A stretch of DNA of 64,000 bases from Craterostigma plantagineum (Eukaryota > Streptophyta > Magnoliopsida > Lamiales > Linderniaceae): assembly GCA_027422505.1 (NCBI GenBank), contig JAPQWV010000403.1, forward strand, positions 372,001-436,000. The letters are read 5' to 3'. This document shows positions 1 through 12,438 of the stretch, piece after piece (position 1 is the stretch's first letter; every line of letters begins with the position of its first letter). The notes under the pieces were generated by a model. That model was not told the DNA's origin. It searched no databases and worked only from the letters and a program-made list of their open reading frames with translations. Both the position numbers and the translations under genes were made by a program.

Positions 1-202
1 CTAAATATATAAGTTTAGTAGAAGATAATGAGTTGTAAGGGTGTTACCGTGTTCTCCTCGGGAGAAATCGCCTTTGATGGAGAGAGTGGTGCCGGCGGCT
101 GCTTCGTATGAGCTGCTCTTAACGGGAAGGGTTTATAAAAGCTATGGGCGACGGTTGTTAGGAAAAATACGTAACGGGCGCCCAAACTTAAATAACTCAT
201 GG

Positions 203-917
203 GCGACTCATGTAAAACTAACAAGCGTCGCCTATACGGCAAGAGAAGCATAGGCGACTCATGTCCGGTAACATGCGTCGCGCATACAGATGAAGCACGT
301 GCATGGGCGACTCATGTTTGCTAAATATGAGTCGCCTATGCTACAACCCTTGGGCGACACATTCGGGTAACATGAGTCGCCCATACCTAAATTAAAAAAT
401 ATAAAATTCCATCATGGGCGACTCATGTTCCGTTAACACGAGTCGCCTATGTTAAACAAAAAAAAATTAAAGCACGTGCATGGGCGACTCATTCGGGTAA
501 CATGAGTCGCCCATACCTAAATTAAAAAATATAAAATTCCATCATGGGCGACTCATGTTCCGTTAACATGAGTCGCCTATGTTATACAAAAAAAAATTAA
601 AGCACGTGCATGGGCGACTTATGTTCCGTTAACATGAGTCGCCTATGTTAAACAAAAGAAAAATTAAAGCACGTGCATGGGCGACTCATTCGGGTAACAT
701 GAGTCGCCCATACCTAAATTAAAAAATATAAAATTCCATCATGGGCGACTCATGTTCCGTTAACATGAGTCGCCTATGTTAAACAAAATAAAAAATTAAA
801 GCACGTGCATGGGCGACTCATTCGTGTAACATGAGTCGCCAATACCTAAATTAAAAAATATAAAATTCCCTCATGGGCGACTCATGTTTAATTTGTGTTA
901 CCAATATGAGTCGCCCA
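203..917. repeat. Hairpin-forming inverted repeats (unit 1 example)
   Basis: About twelve short inverted repeats of roughly 32-43 nt lie in this stretch. Examples are 305-339, 351-382, 417-450, 482-513, 547-580, 611-644, 680-711, 745-778, 810-841 and 875-917. Each pairs GGGCGACTCATG with CATGAGTCGCC around a 4-10 nt loop. Spacers repeat as well and include AAAGCACGTGCATG. A further set with wider loops follows at about 935-1195. The same set recurs in every unit. Confidence 0.9.
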
Positions 918-1629
918 TACCCAAACAAAAAATTTAATTTGTGCGACGCCTTCGTAGCGAAACAACCGTCGCCCATGTGAGAAGAGAAATGTTTTTTAAA
1001 CAAGTAAAATAGTTGGGCGACACGTTTTTTGTTACCAAATGTCGCCGAAGAGTTACTAAACTCACAGGCGACGGTTTCGTCACAACGACCGGCGCCTATA
1101 ATCGTCGACACTTAAATAAAATTACCATAATGCCACCGCATCCATTATAGGCGACGGATTTTGCAAACCCGTCGCCTATAGTGCCGTCGCCTATTGCTTA
1201 TTATTTTATTAAAGTTATAATTTATTTTTTTAGTTTTAGTTAGTTCGACTTATATTCCTATTAATTCGAGTTAAATTGTTATATTCATATTAAATAGTAT
1301 TAGTTCGAATTATAATCCTATTATTTCAAAATAATTTGAATTTTTTATTTTAACTATTTTAATAGTTTCTTGATTTATATTTTTATTCGTGTTGTAATTA
1401 ATTCGAATTTTTCATATTAACTTAAATTAATTCATATTAATTCGAATTATTCCAAATAATTCGAATTTATTTGAATTATTATTTATTTTCCTAATATTTT
1501 TTGTTCTTTATTTTATTTAATTAGAATTATATACCTATTAATTCAAACCAATTCGAGTTATATTCACATTACTTCGAATTAATTAAGGAACCAAAGTTTT
1601 TGCCTTCATTGCATGACCATTCAAGGAAC

Positions 1630-2085
1630 CAAAAATTTCGTCACTTCTTTCGTATTAATCAATGTCCATATCAACCTCAAATCAAATATAACACAAACAT
1701 GAGCTCAAATCGTAGAAACTAAGCCTCGAAAATGCATAAAATACCTCCAACTTCGAAAAATCTCAATATAAGCTGAAAAACCAAAATTTCGCCACTTTTT
1801 TCGCATTAATCAATGTCCATATCAACCTCAAATCGAATGTAATACAAACATGAGCCTCAAATCGTAGAAACTAAGCCACGAAATCGCAATACCTCAAACT
1901 TCGAAAAATTCGAACTCAATATAAGCCCAAAAACCAAAATTTTGCCACTTTTTTCGCATTAATCAAGCTTCATATCAACCTCAAATCGAATATTACACAA
2001 GCCTAAGCCTAAACGTAACCTCAAATCGCTAAAATTAAGCCCCAAAATCGCCTAAAAGCTAAAAATAATATTTCCAAGTTTTCAA
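1630..2085. repeat. Three diverged ~150-bp direct subrepeats (unit 1 example)
   Basis: Copies start near 1630, 1780 and 1931. Each contains the words CACTT(C/T)TTTCG, ATTAATCAA, CATATCAACCTCAAATC and AAACTAAGCC or a close variant. They are much more diverged from one another than whole units are, so they predate amplification of the 2.1-kb unit. No open reading frame is supported. Confidence 0.75.
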
Positions 2086-2105
2086 AATTTCGAAACTTTA
2101 AAGCA

Positions 2106-4212
2106 CTAAATATATAAGTTTAGTAGAAGATAATGAGTTGTAAGGGTGTTACCGTGTTCTCCTCGGGAGAAATCGCCTTTGATGGAGAGAGTGGTGCCGG
2201 CGGCTGCTTCGTATGAGCTGCTCTTAACGGGAAGGGTTTATAAAAGCTATGGGCGACGGTTGTTAGGAAAAATACGTAACGGGCGCCCAAACTTAAATAA
2301 CTCATGGGCGACTCATGTAAAACTAACAAGCGTCGCCTATACGGCAAGAGAAGCATAGGCGACTCATGTCCGGTAACATGCGTCGCGCATACAGATGAAG
2401 CACGTGCATGGGCGACTCATGTTTGCTAAATATGAGTCGCCTATGCTACAACCCTTGGGCGACACATTCGGGTAACATGAGTCGCCCATACCTAAATTAA
2501 AAAATATAAAATTCCATCATGGGCGACTCATGTTCCGTTAACACGAGTCGCCTATGTTAAACAAAAAAAAATTAAAGCACGTGCATGGGCGACTCATTCG
2601 GGTAACATGAGTCGCCCATACCTAAATTAAAAAATATAAAATTCCATCATGGGCGACTCATGTTCCGTTAACATGAGTCGCCTATGTTATACAAAAAAAA
2701 AATTAAAGCACGTGCATGGGCGACTTATGTTCCGTTAACATGAGTCGCCTATGTTAAACAAAAGAAAAATTAAAGCACGTGCATGGGCGACTCATTCGGG
2801 TAACATGAGTCGCCCATACCTAAATTAAAAAATATAAAATTCCATCATGGGCGACTCATGTTCCGTTAACATGAGTCGCCTATGTTAAACAAAATAAAAA
2901 ATTAAAGCACGTGCATGGGCGACTCATTCGTGTAACATGAGTCGCCAATACCTAAATTAAAAAATATAAAATTCCCTCATGGGCGACTCATGTTTAATTT
3001 GTGTTACCAATATGAGTCGCCCATACCCAAACAAAAAATTTAATTTGTGCGACGCCTTCGTAGCGAAACAACCGTCGCCCATGTGAGAAGAGAAATGTTT
3101 TTTAAACAAGTAAAATAGTTGGGCGACACGTTTTTTGTTACCAAATGTCGCCGAAGAGTTACTAAACTCACAGGCGACGGTTTCGTCACAACGACCGGCG
3201 CCTATAATCGTCGACACTTAAATAAAATTACCATAATGCCACCGCATCCATTATAGGCGACGGATTTTGCAAACCCGTCGCCTATAGTGCCGTCGCCTAT
3301 TGCTTATTATTTTATTAAAGTTATAATTTATTTTTTTTAGTTTTAGTTAGTTCGACTTATATTCCTATTAATTCGAGTTAAATTGTTATATTCATATTAA
3401 ATAGTATTAGTTCGAATTATAATCCTATTATTTCAAAATAATTTGAATTTTTTATTTTAACTATTTTAATAGTTTCTTGATTTATATTTTTATTCGTGTT
3501 GTAATTAATTCGAATTTTTCATATTAACTTAAATTAATTCATATTAATTCGAATTATTCCAAATAATTCGAATTTATTTGAATTATTATTTATTTTCCTA
3601 ATATTTTTTGTTCTTTATTTTATTTAATTAGAATTATATACCTATTAATTCAAACCAATTCGAGTTATATTCACATTACTTCGAATTAATTAAGGAACCA
3701 AAGTTTTTGCCTTCATTGCATGACCATTCAAGGAACCAAAAATTTCGTCACTTCTTTCGTATTAATCAATGTCCATATCAACCTCAAATCAAATATAACA
3801 CAAACATGAGCTCAAATCGTAGAAACTAAGCCTCGAAAATGCATAAAATACCTCCAACTTCGAAAAATCTCAATATAAGCTGAAAAACCAAAATTTCGCC
3901 ACTTTTTTCGCATTAATCAATGTCCATATCAACCTCAAATCGAATGTAATACAAACATGAGCCTCAAATCGTAGAAACTAAGCCACGAAATCGCAATACC
4001 TCAAACTTCGAAAAATTCGAACTCAATATAAGCCCAAAAACCAAAATTTTGCCACTTTTTTCGCATTAATCAAGCTTCATATCAACCTCAAATCGAATAT
4101 TACACAAGCCTAAGCCTAAACGTAACCTCAAATCGCTAAAATTAAGCCCCAAAATCGCCTAAAAGCTAAAAATAATATTTCCAAGTTTTCAAAATTTCGA
4201 AACTTTAAAGCA
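2106..4212. repeat. Array unit 2 (2107 bp)
   Basis: Near-identical to unit 1. The visible differences are homopolymer length changes, for example in the poly-A after the hairpins and the T run near 3330. Confidence 0.85.
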
Positions 4213-6177
4213 CTAAATATATAAGTTTAGTAGAAGATAATGAGTTGTAAGGGTGTTACCGTGTTCTCCTCGGGAGAAATCGCCTTTGATGGAGAGAGTG
4301 GTGCCGGCGGCTGCTTCGTATGAGCTGCTCTTAACGGGAAGGGTTTATAAAAGCTATGGGCGACGGTTGTTAGGAAAAATACGTAACGGGCGCCCAAACT
4401 TAAATAACTCATGGGCGACTCATGTAAAACTAACAAGCGTCGCCTATACGGCAAGAGAAGCATAGGCGACTCATGTCCGGTAACATGCGTCGCGCATACA
4501 GATGAAGCACGTGCATGGGCGACTCATGTTTGCTAAATATGAGTCGCCTATGCTACAACCCTTGGGCGACACACTCGGGTAACATGAGTCGCCCATACCT
4601 AAATTAAAAAATATAAAATTCCATCATGGGCGACTCATGTTCCGTTAACATGAGTCGCCTATGTTATACAAAAAAAAATTAAAGCACGTGCATGGGCGAC
4701 TTATGTTCCGTTAACATGAGTCGCCTATGTTAAACAAAAGAAAAATTAAAGCACGTGCATGGGCGACTCATTCGGGTAACATGAGTCGCCCATACCTAAA
4801 TTAAAAAATATAAAATTCCATCATGGGCGACTCATGTTCCGTTAACATGAGTCGCCTATGTTAAACAAAATAAAAAATTAAAGCACGTGCATGGGCGACT
4901 CATTCGTGTAACATGAGTCGCCAATACCTAAATTAAAAAATATGGGCGACTCATGTTTAATTTGTGTTACCAATATGAGTCGCCCATACCCAAACAAAAA
5001 AAATTTAATTTGTGCGACGCCTTCGTAGCGAAACAACCGTCGCCCATGTGAGAAGAGAAATGTTTTTTAAACAAGTAAAATAGTTGGGCGACACGTTTTT
5101 TGTTACCAAATGTCGCCGAAGAGTTACTAAACTCACAGGCGACGGTTTCGTCACAACGACCGGCGCCTATAATCGTCGACACTTAAATAAAATTACCATA
5201 ATGCCACCGCATCCATTATAGGCGACGGATTTTGCAAACCCGTCGCCTATAGTGCCGTCGCCTATTGCTTATTATTTTATTAAAGTTATAATTTATTTTT
5301 TTTAGTTTTAGTTAGTTCGACTTATATTCCTATTAATTCGAGTTAAATTGTTATATTCATATTAAATAGTATTAGTTCGAATTATAATCCTATTATTTCA
5401 AAATAATTTGAATTTTTTATTTTAACTATTTTAATAGTTTCTTGATTTATATTTTTATTCGTGTTGTAATTAATTCGAATTTTTCATATTAACTTAAATT
5501 AATTCATATTAATTCGAATTATTCCAAATAATTCGAATTTATTTGAATTATTATTTATTTTCCTAATATTTTTTGTTCTTTATTTTATTTAATTAGAATT
5601 ATATACCTATTAATTCAAACCAATTCGAGTTATATTCACATTACTTCGAATTAATTAAGGAACCAAAGTTTTTGCCTTCATTGCATGACCATTCAAGGAA
5701 CCAAAAATTTCGTCACTTCTTTCGTATTAATCAATGTCCATATCAACCTCAAATCAAATATAACACAAACATGAGCTCAAATCGTAGAAACTAAGCCTCG
5801 AAAATGCATAAAATACCTCCAACTTCGAAAAATCTCAATATAAGCTGAAAAACCAAAATTTCGCCACTTTTTTCGCATTAATCAATGTCCATATCAACCT
5901 CAAATCGAATGTAATACAAACATGAGCCTCAAATCGTAGAAACTAAGCCACGAAATCGCAATACCTCAAACTTCGAAAAATTCGAACTCAATATAAGCCC
6001 AAAAACCAAAATTTTGCCACTTTTTTTGCATTAATCAAGCTTCATATCAACCTCAAATCGAATATTACACAAGCCTAAGCCTAAACGTAACCTCAAATCG
6101 CTAAAATTAAGCCCCAAAATCGCCTAAAAGCTAAAAATAATATTTCCAAGTTTTCAAAATTTCGAAACTTTAAAGCA
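4213..6177. repeat. Array unit 3 (1965 bp, internally contracted)
   Basis: About 140 bp shorter than its neighbours. One ~120-bp hairpin subrepeat is missing near 4620-4680 and a short piece is missing near 4935, where AAATATGGGCGAC replaces a longer spacer. The rest matches unit 1. This is contraction by whole subrepeats, as expected from slippage or unequal recombination. Confidence 0.85.
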
Positions 6178-8281
6178 CTAAATATATAAGTTTAGTAGAA
6201 GATAATGAGTTGTAAGGGTGTTACCGTGTTCTCCTCGGGAGAAATCGCCTTTGATGGAGAGAGTGGTGCCGGCGGCTGCTTCGTATGAGCTGCTCTTAAC
6301 GGGAAGGGTTTATAAAAGCTATGGGCGACGGTTGTTAGGAAAAATACGTAACGGGCGCCCAAACTTAAATAACTCATGGGCGACTCATGTAAAACTAACA
6401 AGCGTCGCCTATACGGCAAGAGAAGCATAGGCGACTCATGTCCGGTAACATGCGTCGCGCATACAGATGAAGCACGTGCATGGGCGACTCATGTTTGCTA
6501 AATATGAGTCGCCTATGCTACAACCCTTGGGCGACACATTCGGGTAACATGAGTCGCCCATACCTAAATTAAAAAATATAAAATTCCATCATGGGCGACT
6601 CATGTTCCGTTAACACGAGTCGCCTATGTTAAACAAAAAAAAATTAAAGCACGTGCATGGGCGACTCATTCGGGTAACATGAGTCGCCCATACCTAAATT
6701 AAAAAATATAAAATTCCATCATGGGCGACTCATGTTCCGTTAACATGAGTCGCCTATGTTATACAAAAAAAAATTAAAGCACGTGCATGGGCGACTTATG
6801 TTCCGTTAACATGAGTCGCCTATGTTAAACAAAAGAAAAATTAAAGCACGTGCATGGGCGACTCATTCGGGTAACATGAGTCGCCCATACCTAAATTAAA
6901 AAATATAAAATTCCATCATGGGCGACTCATGTTCCGTTAACATGAGTCGCCTATGTTAAACAAAATAAAAAATTAAAGCACGTGCATGGGCGACTCATTC
7001 GTGTAACATGAGTCGCCAATACCTAATTAAAAAATATAAAATTCCCTCATGGGCGACTCATGTTTAATTTGTGTTACCAATATGAGTCGCCCATACCCAA
7101 ACAAAAAATTTAATTTGTGCGACGCCTTCGTAGCGAAACAACCGTCGCCCATGTGAGAAGAGAAATGTTTTTTAAACAAGTAAAATAGTTGGGCGACACG
7201 TTTTTTGTTACCAAATGTCGCCGAAGAGTTACTAAACTCACAGGCGACGGTTTCGTCACAACGACCGGCGCCTATAATCGTCGACACTTAAATAAAATTA
7301 CCATAATGCCACCGCATCCATTATAGGCGACGGATTTTGCAAACCCGTCGCCTATAGTGCCGTCGCCTATTGCTTATTATTTTATTAAAGTTATAATTTA
7401 TTTTTTTTAGTTTTAGTTAGTTCGACTTATATTCCTATTAATTCGAGTTAAATTGTTATATTCATATTAAATAGTATTAGTTCGAATTATAATCCTATTA
7501 TTTCAAAATAATTTGAATTTTTTATTTTAACTATTTTAATAGTTTCTTGATTTATATTTTTATTCGTGTTGTAATTAATTCGAATTTTTCATATTAACTT
7601 AAATTAATTCATATTAATTCGAATTATTCCAAATAATTCGAATTTATTTGAATTATTATTTATTTTCCTAATATTTTTGTTCTTTATTTTATTTAATTAG
7701 AATTATATACCTATTAATTCAAACCAATTCGAGTTATATTCACATTACTTCGAATTAATTAAGGAACCAAAGTTTTTGCCTTCATTGCATGACCATTCAA
7801 GGAACCAAAAATTTCGTCACTTCTTTCGTATTAATCAATGTCCATATCAACCTCAAATCAAATATAACACAAACATGAGCTCAAATCGTAGAAACTAAGC
7901 CTCGAAAATGCATAAAATACCTCCAACTTCGAAAAATCTCAATATAAGCTGAAAAACCAAAATTTCGCCACTTTTTTCGCATTAATCAATGTCCATATCA
8001 ACCTCAAATCGAATGTAATACAAACATGAGCCTCAAATCGTAGAAACTAAGCCACGAAATCGCAATACCTCAAACTTCGAAAAATTCGAACTCAATATAA
8101 GCCCAAAAACCAAAATTTTGCCACTTTTTTCGCATTAATCAAGCTTCATATCAACCTCAAATCGAATATTACACAAGCCTAAGCCTAAACGTAACCTCAA
8201 ATCGCTAAAATTAAGCCCCAAAATCGCCTAAAAGCTAAAAATAATATTTCCAAGTTTTCAAAATTTCGAAACTTTAAAGCA
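6178..8281. repeat. Array unit 4 (2104 bp)
   Basis: Near-identical to unit 1, with the full set of hairpin subrepeats. Confidence 0.85.
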
Positions 8282-10402
8282 CTAAATATATAAGTTTAGT
8301 AGAAGATAATGAGTTGTAAGGGTGTTACCGTGTTCTCCTCGGGAGAAATCGCCTTTGATGGAGAGAGTGGTGCCGGCGGCTGCTTCGTATGAGCTGCTCT
8401 TAACGGGAAGGGTTTATAAAAGCTATGGGCGACGGTTGTTAGGAAAAATACGTAACGGGCGCCCAAACTTAAATAACTCATGGGCGACTCATGTAAAACT
8501 AACAAGCGTCGCCTATACGGCAAGAGAAGCATAGGCGACTCATGTCCGGTAACATGCGTCGCGCATACAGAAACAAAAAAAAAATTGAAGCACGTGCATG
8601 GGCGACTCATGTTTGCTAAATATGAGTCGCCTATGCTACAACCCTTGGGCGACACATTCGGGTAACATGAGTCGCCCATACCTAAATTAAAAAATATAAA
8701 ATTCCATCATGGGCGACTCATGTTCCGTTAACACGAGTCGCCTATGTTAAACAAAAAAAATTTAAAGCACGTGCATGGGCGACTCATTCGGGTAACATGA
8801 GTCGCCCATACCTAAATTAAAAAATATAAAATTCCATCATGGGCGACTCATGTTCCGTTAACATGAGTCGCCTATGTTATACAAAAAAAAAATTAAAGCA
8901 CGTGCATGGGCGACTTATGTTCCGTTAACATGAGTCGCCTATGTTAAACAAAAGAAAAATTAAAGCACGTGCATGGGCGACTCATTCGGGTAACATGAGT
9001 CGCCCATACCTAAATTAAAAAATATAAAATTCCATCATGGGCGACTCATGTTCCGTTAACATGAGTCGCCTATGTTAAACAAAATAAAAAATTAAAGCAC
9101 GTGCATGGGCGACTCATTCGTGTAACATGAGTCGCCAATACCTAAATTAAAAATATAAAATTCCCTCATGGGCGACTCATGTTTAATTTGTGTTACCAAT
9201 ATGAGTCGCCCATACCCAAACAAAAAAAATTTAATTTGTGCGACGCCTTCGTAGCGAAACAACCGTCGCCCATGTGAGAAGAGAAATGTTTTTTAAACAA
9301 GTAAAATAGTTGGGCGACACGTTTTTTGTTACCAAATGTCGCCGAAGAGTTACTAAACTCACAGGCGACGGTTTCGTCACAACGACCGGCGCCTATAATC
9401 GTCGACACTTAAATAAAATTACCATAATGCCACCGCATCCATTATAGGCGACGGATTTTGCAAACCCGTCGCCTATAGTGCCGTCGCCTATTGCTTATTA
9501 TTTTATTAAAGTTATAATTTATTTTTTTTAGTTTTAGTTAGTTCGACTTATATTCCTATTAATTCGAGTTAAATTGTTATATTCATATTAAATAGTATTA
9601 GTTCGAATTATAATCCTATTATTTCAAATAATTTGAATTTTTTATTTTAACTATTTTAATAGTTTCTTGATTTATATTTTTATTCGTGTTGTAATTAATT
9701 CGAATTTTTCATATTAACTTAAATTAATTCATATTAATTCGAATTATTCCAAATAATTCGAATTTATTTGAATTATTATTTATTTTCCTAATATTTTTTG
9801 TTCTTTATTTTATTTAATTAGAATTATATACCTATTAATTCAAACCAATTCGAGTTATATTCACATTACTTCGAATTAATTAAGGAACCAAAGTTTTTGC
9901 CTTCATTGCATGACCATTCAAGGAACCAAAAATTTCGTCACTTCTTTCGTATTAATCAATGTCCATATCAACCTCAAATCAAATATAACACAAACATGAG
10001 CTCAAATCGTAGAAACTAAGCCTCGAAAATGCATAAAATACCTCCAACTTCGAAAAATCTCAATATAAGCTGAAAAACCAAAATTTCGCCACTTTTTTCG
10101 CATTAATCAATGTCCATATCAACCTCAAATCGAATGTAATACAAACATGAGCCTCAAATCGTAGAAACTAAGCCACGAAATCGCAATACCTCAAACTTCG
10201 AAAAATTCGAACTCAATATAAGCCCAAAAACCAAAATTTTGCCACTTTTTTCGCATTAATCAAGCTTCATATCAACCTCAAATCGAATATTACACAAGCC
10301 TAAGCCTAAACGTAACCTCAAATCGCTAAAATTAAGCCCCAAAATCGCCTAAAAGCTAAAAATAATATTTCCAAGTTTTCAAAATTTCGAAACTTTAAAG
10401 CA
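8282..10402. repeat. Array unit 5 (2121 bp)
   Basis: Carries a short A-rich addition near 8571-8588 before the CACGTG-containing spacer, which the other units lack. Otherwise near-identical to unit 1. Confidence 0.85.
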
Positions 10403-11607
10403 CTAAATATATAAGTTTAGTAGAAGATAATGAGTTGTAAGGGTGTTACCGTGTTCTCCTCGGGAGAAATCGCCTTTGATGGAGAGAGTGGTGCCGGCGG
10501 CTGCTTCGTATGAGCTGCTCTTAACGGGAAGGGTTTATAAAAGCTATGGGCGACGGTTGTTAGGAAAAATACGTAACGGGCGCCCAAACTTAAATAACTC
10601 ATGGGCGACTCATGTAAAACTAACAAGCGTCGCCTATACGGCAAGAGAAGCATAGGCGACTCATGTCCGGTAACATGCGTCGCGCATACAGATGAAGCAC
10701 GTGCATGGGCGACTCATGTTTGCTAAATATGAGTCGCCTATGCTACAACCCTTGGGCGACACATTCGGGTAACATGAGTCGCCCATACCTAAATTAAAAA
10801 ATATAAAATTCCATCATGGGCGACTCATGTTCCGTTAACACGAGTCGCCTATGTTAAACAAAAAAAATTAAAGCACGTGCATGGGCGACTCATAAGCACG
10901 GGTAACATGAGTCGCCCATACCTAAATTAAAAATATAAAATTCCATCATGGGCAACTCATGTTCCGTTAACATGAGTCGCCTATGTTATACAAAAAAAAA
11001 ATTAAGGCACGTGCATGGGCGACTTATGTTCCGTTAACATGAGTCGCCTATGTTAAACAAAAGAAAAATTAAAGCACGTGCATGGGCGACTCATTCGGGT
11101 AACATGAGTCGCCCATACCTAAATTAAAAAATATAAAATTCCATCATGGGCGACTCATGTTCCGTTAACATGAGTCGCCTATGTTAAACAAAATAAAAAA
11201 TTAAAGCACGTGCATGGGCGACTCATTCGTGTAACATGAGTCGCCAATACCTAAATTAAAAAATATAAAATTCCCTCATGGGCGACTCATGTTTAATTTG
11301 TGTTACCAATATGAGTCGCCCATACCCAAACAAAAAAAATTTAATTTGTGCGACGCCTTCGTAGCGAAACAACCGTCGCCCATGTGAGAAGAGAAATGTT
11401 TTTTAAACAAGTAAAATAGTTGGGCGACACGTTTTTTGTTACCAAATGTCGCCGAAGAGTTACTAAACTCACAGGCGACGGTTTCGTCACAACGACCGGC
11501 GCCTATAATCGTCGACACTTAAATAAAATTACCATAATGCCACCGCATCCATTATAGGCGACGGATTTTGCAAACCCGTCGCCTATAGTGCCGTCGCCTA
11601 TTGCTTA
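10403..11607. repeat. Array unit 6, partial (hairpin zone only)
   Basis: Contains the unit start and the whole hairpin zone. At GCTTATT (about 11603-11609) it leaves the array consensus: other units continue into AT-rich DNA, while this one runs into the CACTA-type terminus. It also has local changes near 10890-10960, including GGGCAACTCATG in place of GGGCGACTCATG. Confidence 0.85.
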
Positions 11608-11620
11608 TTCTCTACTAGTG
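11608..11620 (-). mobile_element. CACTA-type terminal sequence
   Basis: Read on the minus strand the terminus begins CACTAGTAGAGAATAAG and runs into CAATAGGCGACGG subterminal repeats. A CACTA start followed by short repeated motifs is the hallmark of plant CACTA transposon ends. The 3-bp target duplication expected for this superfamily cannot be tested because the other end is outside the window. Confidence 0.7.
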
Positions 11621-12438
11621 AATGTACAATAGGCGACGGCACTTTGGGCGACGGTTCCTCAAAAACCGTCGCCTATAGTGGACGCGGTGGCACTCCCGTA
11701 ATTTTTTATAGCGTTTGTTCATCATAGTCGACGGTTTCTTGGCCACAACCGTCGCCTATAATTGGGGAAAGTCTCTGGCGACGGTTTCCTATAAAATAAC
11801 CGTCGCCTATATGCTTCTTGAATTTAATTATTTTTTTAAATACGAGCATGGGCGACGGTTTCTACGTTGATAAGAGAAACCGTCGTCCAAGGTTCACTTG
11901 TTTATATATTTTTTTTTTAAATATGAGTTTGGGGACGGTTGGTTATGTAAAAACCGTCCCCCCCCAGTTCTTCGACATCGGTTCTTTTAATAACTTTCAT
12001 TTGTTTTTATTTTAAAGATGAGTTTCGGTCTTTTGAAGATTCCTTCTAGTTAGTGGAAGCAGTTTAATTGGGGTGGGCCACCTTTCTTTGCTGGTGGTTA
12101 GTAGAAAACTGTATGAATAAAAAAAAATCTTGGTATTGAAACTATTGGCTACGAAAGCGAAAGCAGAAAATGGATTTTTATAAAAACCAGTAGCTTTCAC
12201 TGAAGATGACCTGCGAGCTTAACAGAGCCAAGGTTGGGCGACGGCTGTTGAGTAGAAACCGTCGCCCAAGGTGTATTTGTTTTTTTTTTTTAAATATGAG
12301 TTTGGGCGACGGCTACGTATTTTTTTGGCCAACACCCGTCGCCCATGAGAATTTGCAAAAAAAGGGGCGGGATTCTGAAATTTACAACCCTCCGAATTAA
12401 TATATCTCATTATCCCTCTCTTTCTCTTTTCATTCCAG

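Larger units (their letters stand above)
1..2105. repeat. Array unit 1 (2105 bp)
   Basis: Reference unit, beginning CTAAATATATAAGTTTAG. The hairpin zone covers about 150-1195, AT-rich DNA about 1195-1580, and 150-bp subrepeats about 1630-2085. A TTTATAAAA word at 132-140 is present in every unit. Upstream of base 1 is outside the window, so this unit may itself be preceded by others. Confidence 0.85.
1..11620. repeat. CACTA-derived tandem array of ~2.1-kb units
   Basis: Five complete units and one partial unit repeat head to tail with only scattered single-base changes and small indels. Each unit has three tiers: about 1.05 kb dense in short inverted repeats of GGGCGACTCATG type, about 0.4 kb AT-rich DNA with TTCGAATT words, and about 0.5 kb of three diverged ~150-bp direct repeats. 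The last unit ends at 11620 in CTACTAGTG, the reverse complement of a CACTA-type terminus, and dense GGCGAC(GG) motifs fit the subterminal transposase-binding repeats known for CACTA (En/Spm) elements. No transposase frame is visible. The array starts before the window. Assignment to CACTA is inferred from terminus and motif architecture. Confidence 0.8.

Noticed and set aside
203..917. CRISPR-like look of regularly spaced short repeats
   Set aside because: The repeats are inverted pairs with equally repeated spacers in a plant nuclear context; no cas genes.
15..1111. Open frames of 70-86 codons (longest 127) repeated in every array unit on both strands
   Set aside because: They overlap on opposite strands, run through hairpin repeats, vary in length with spacer indels and show no domain. 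They follow from unit homogeneity, not selection.
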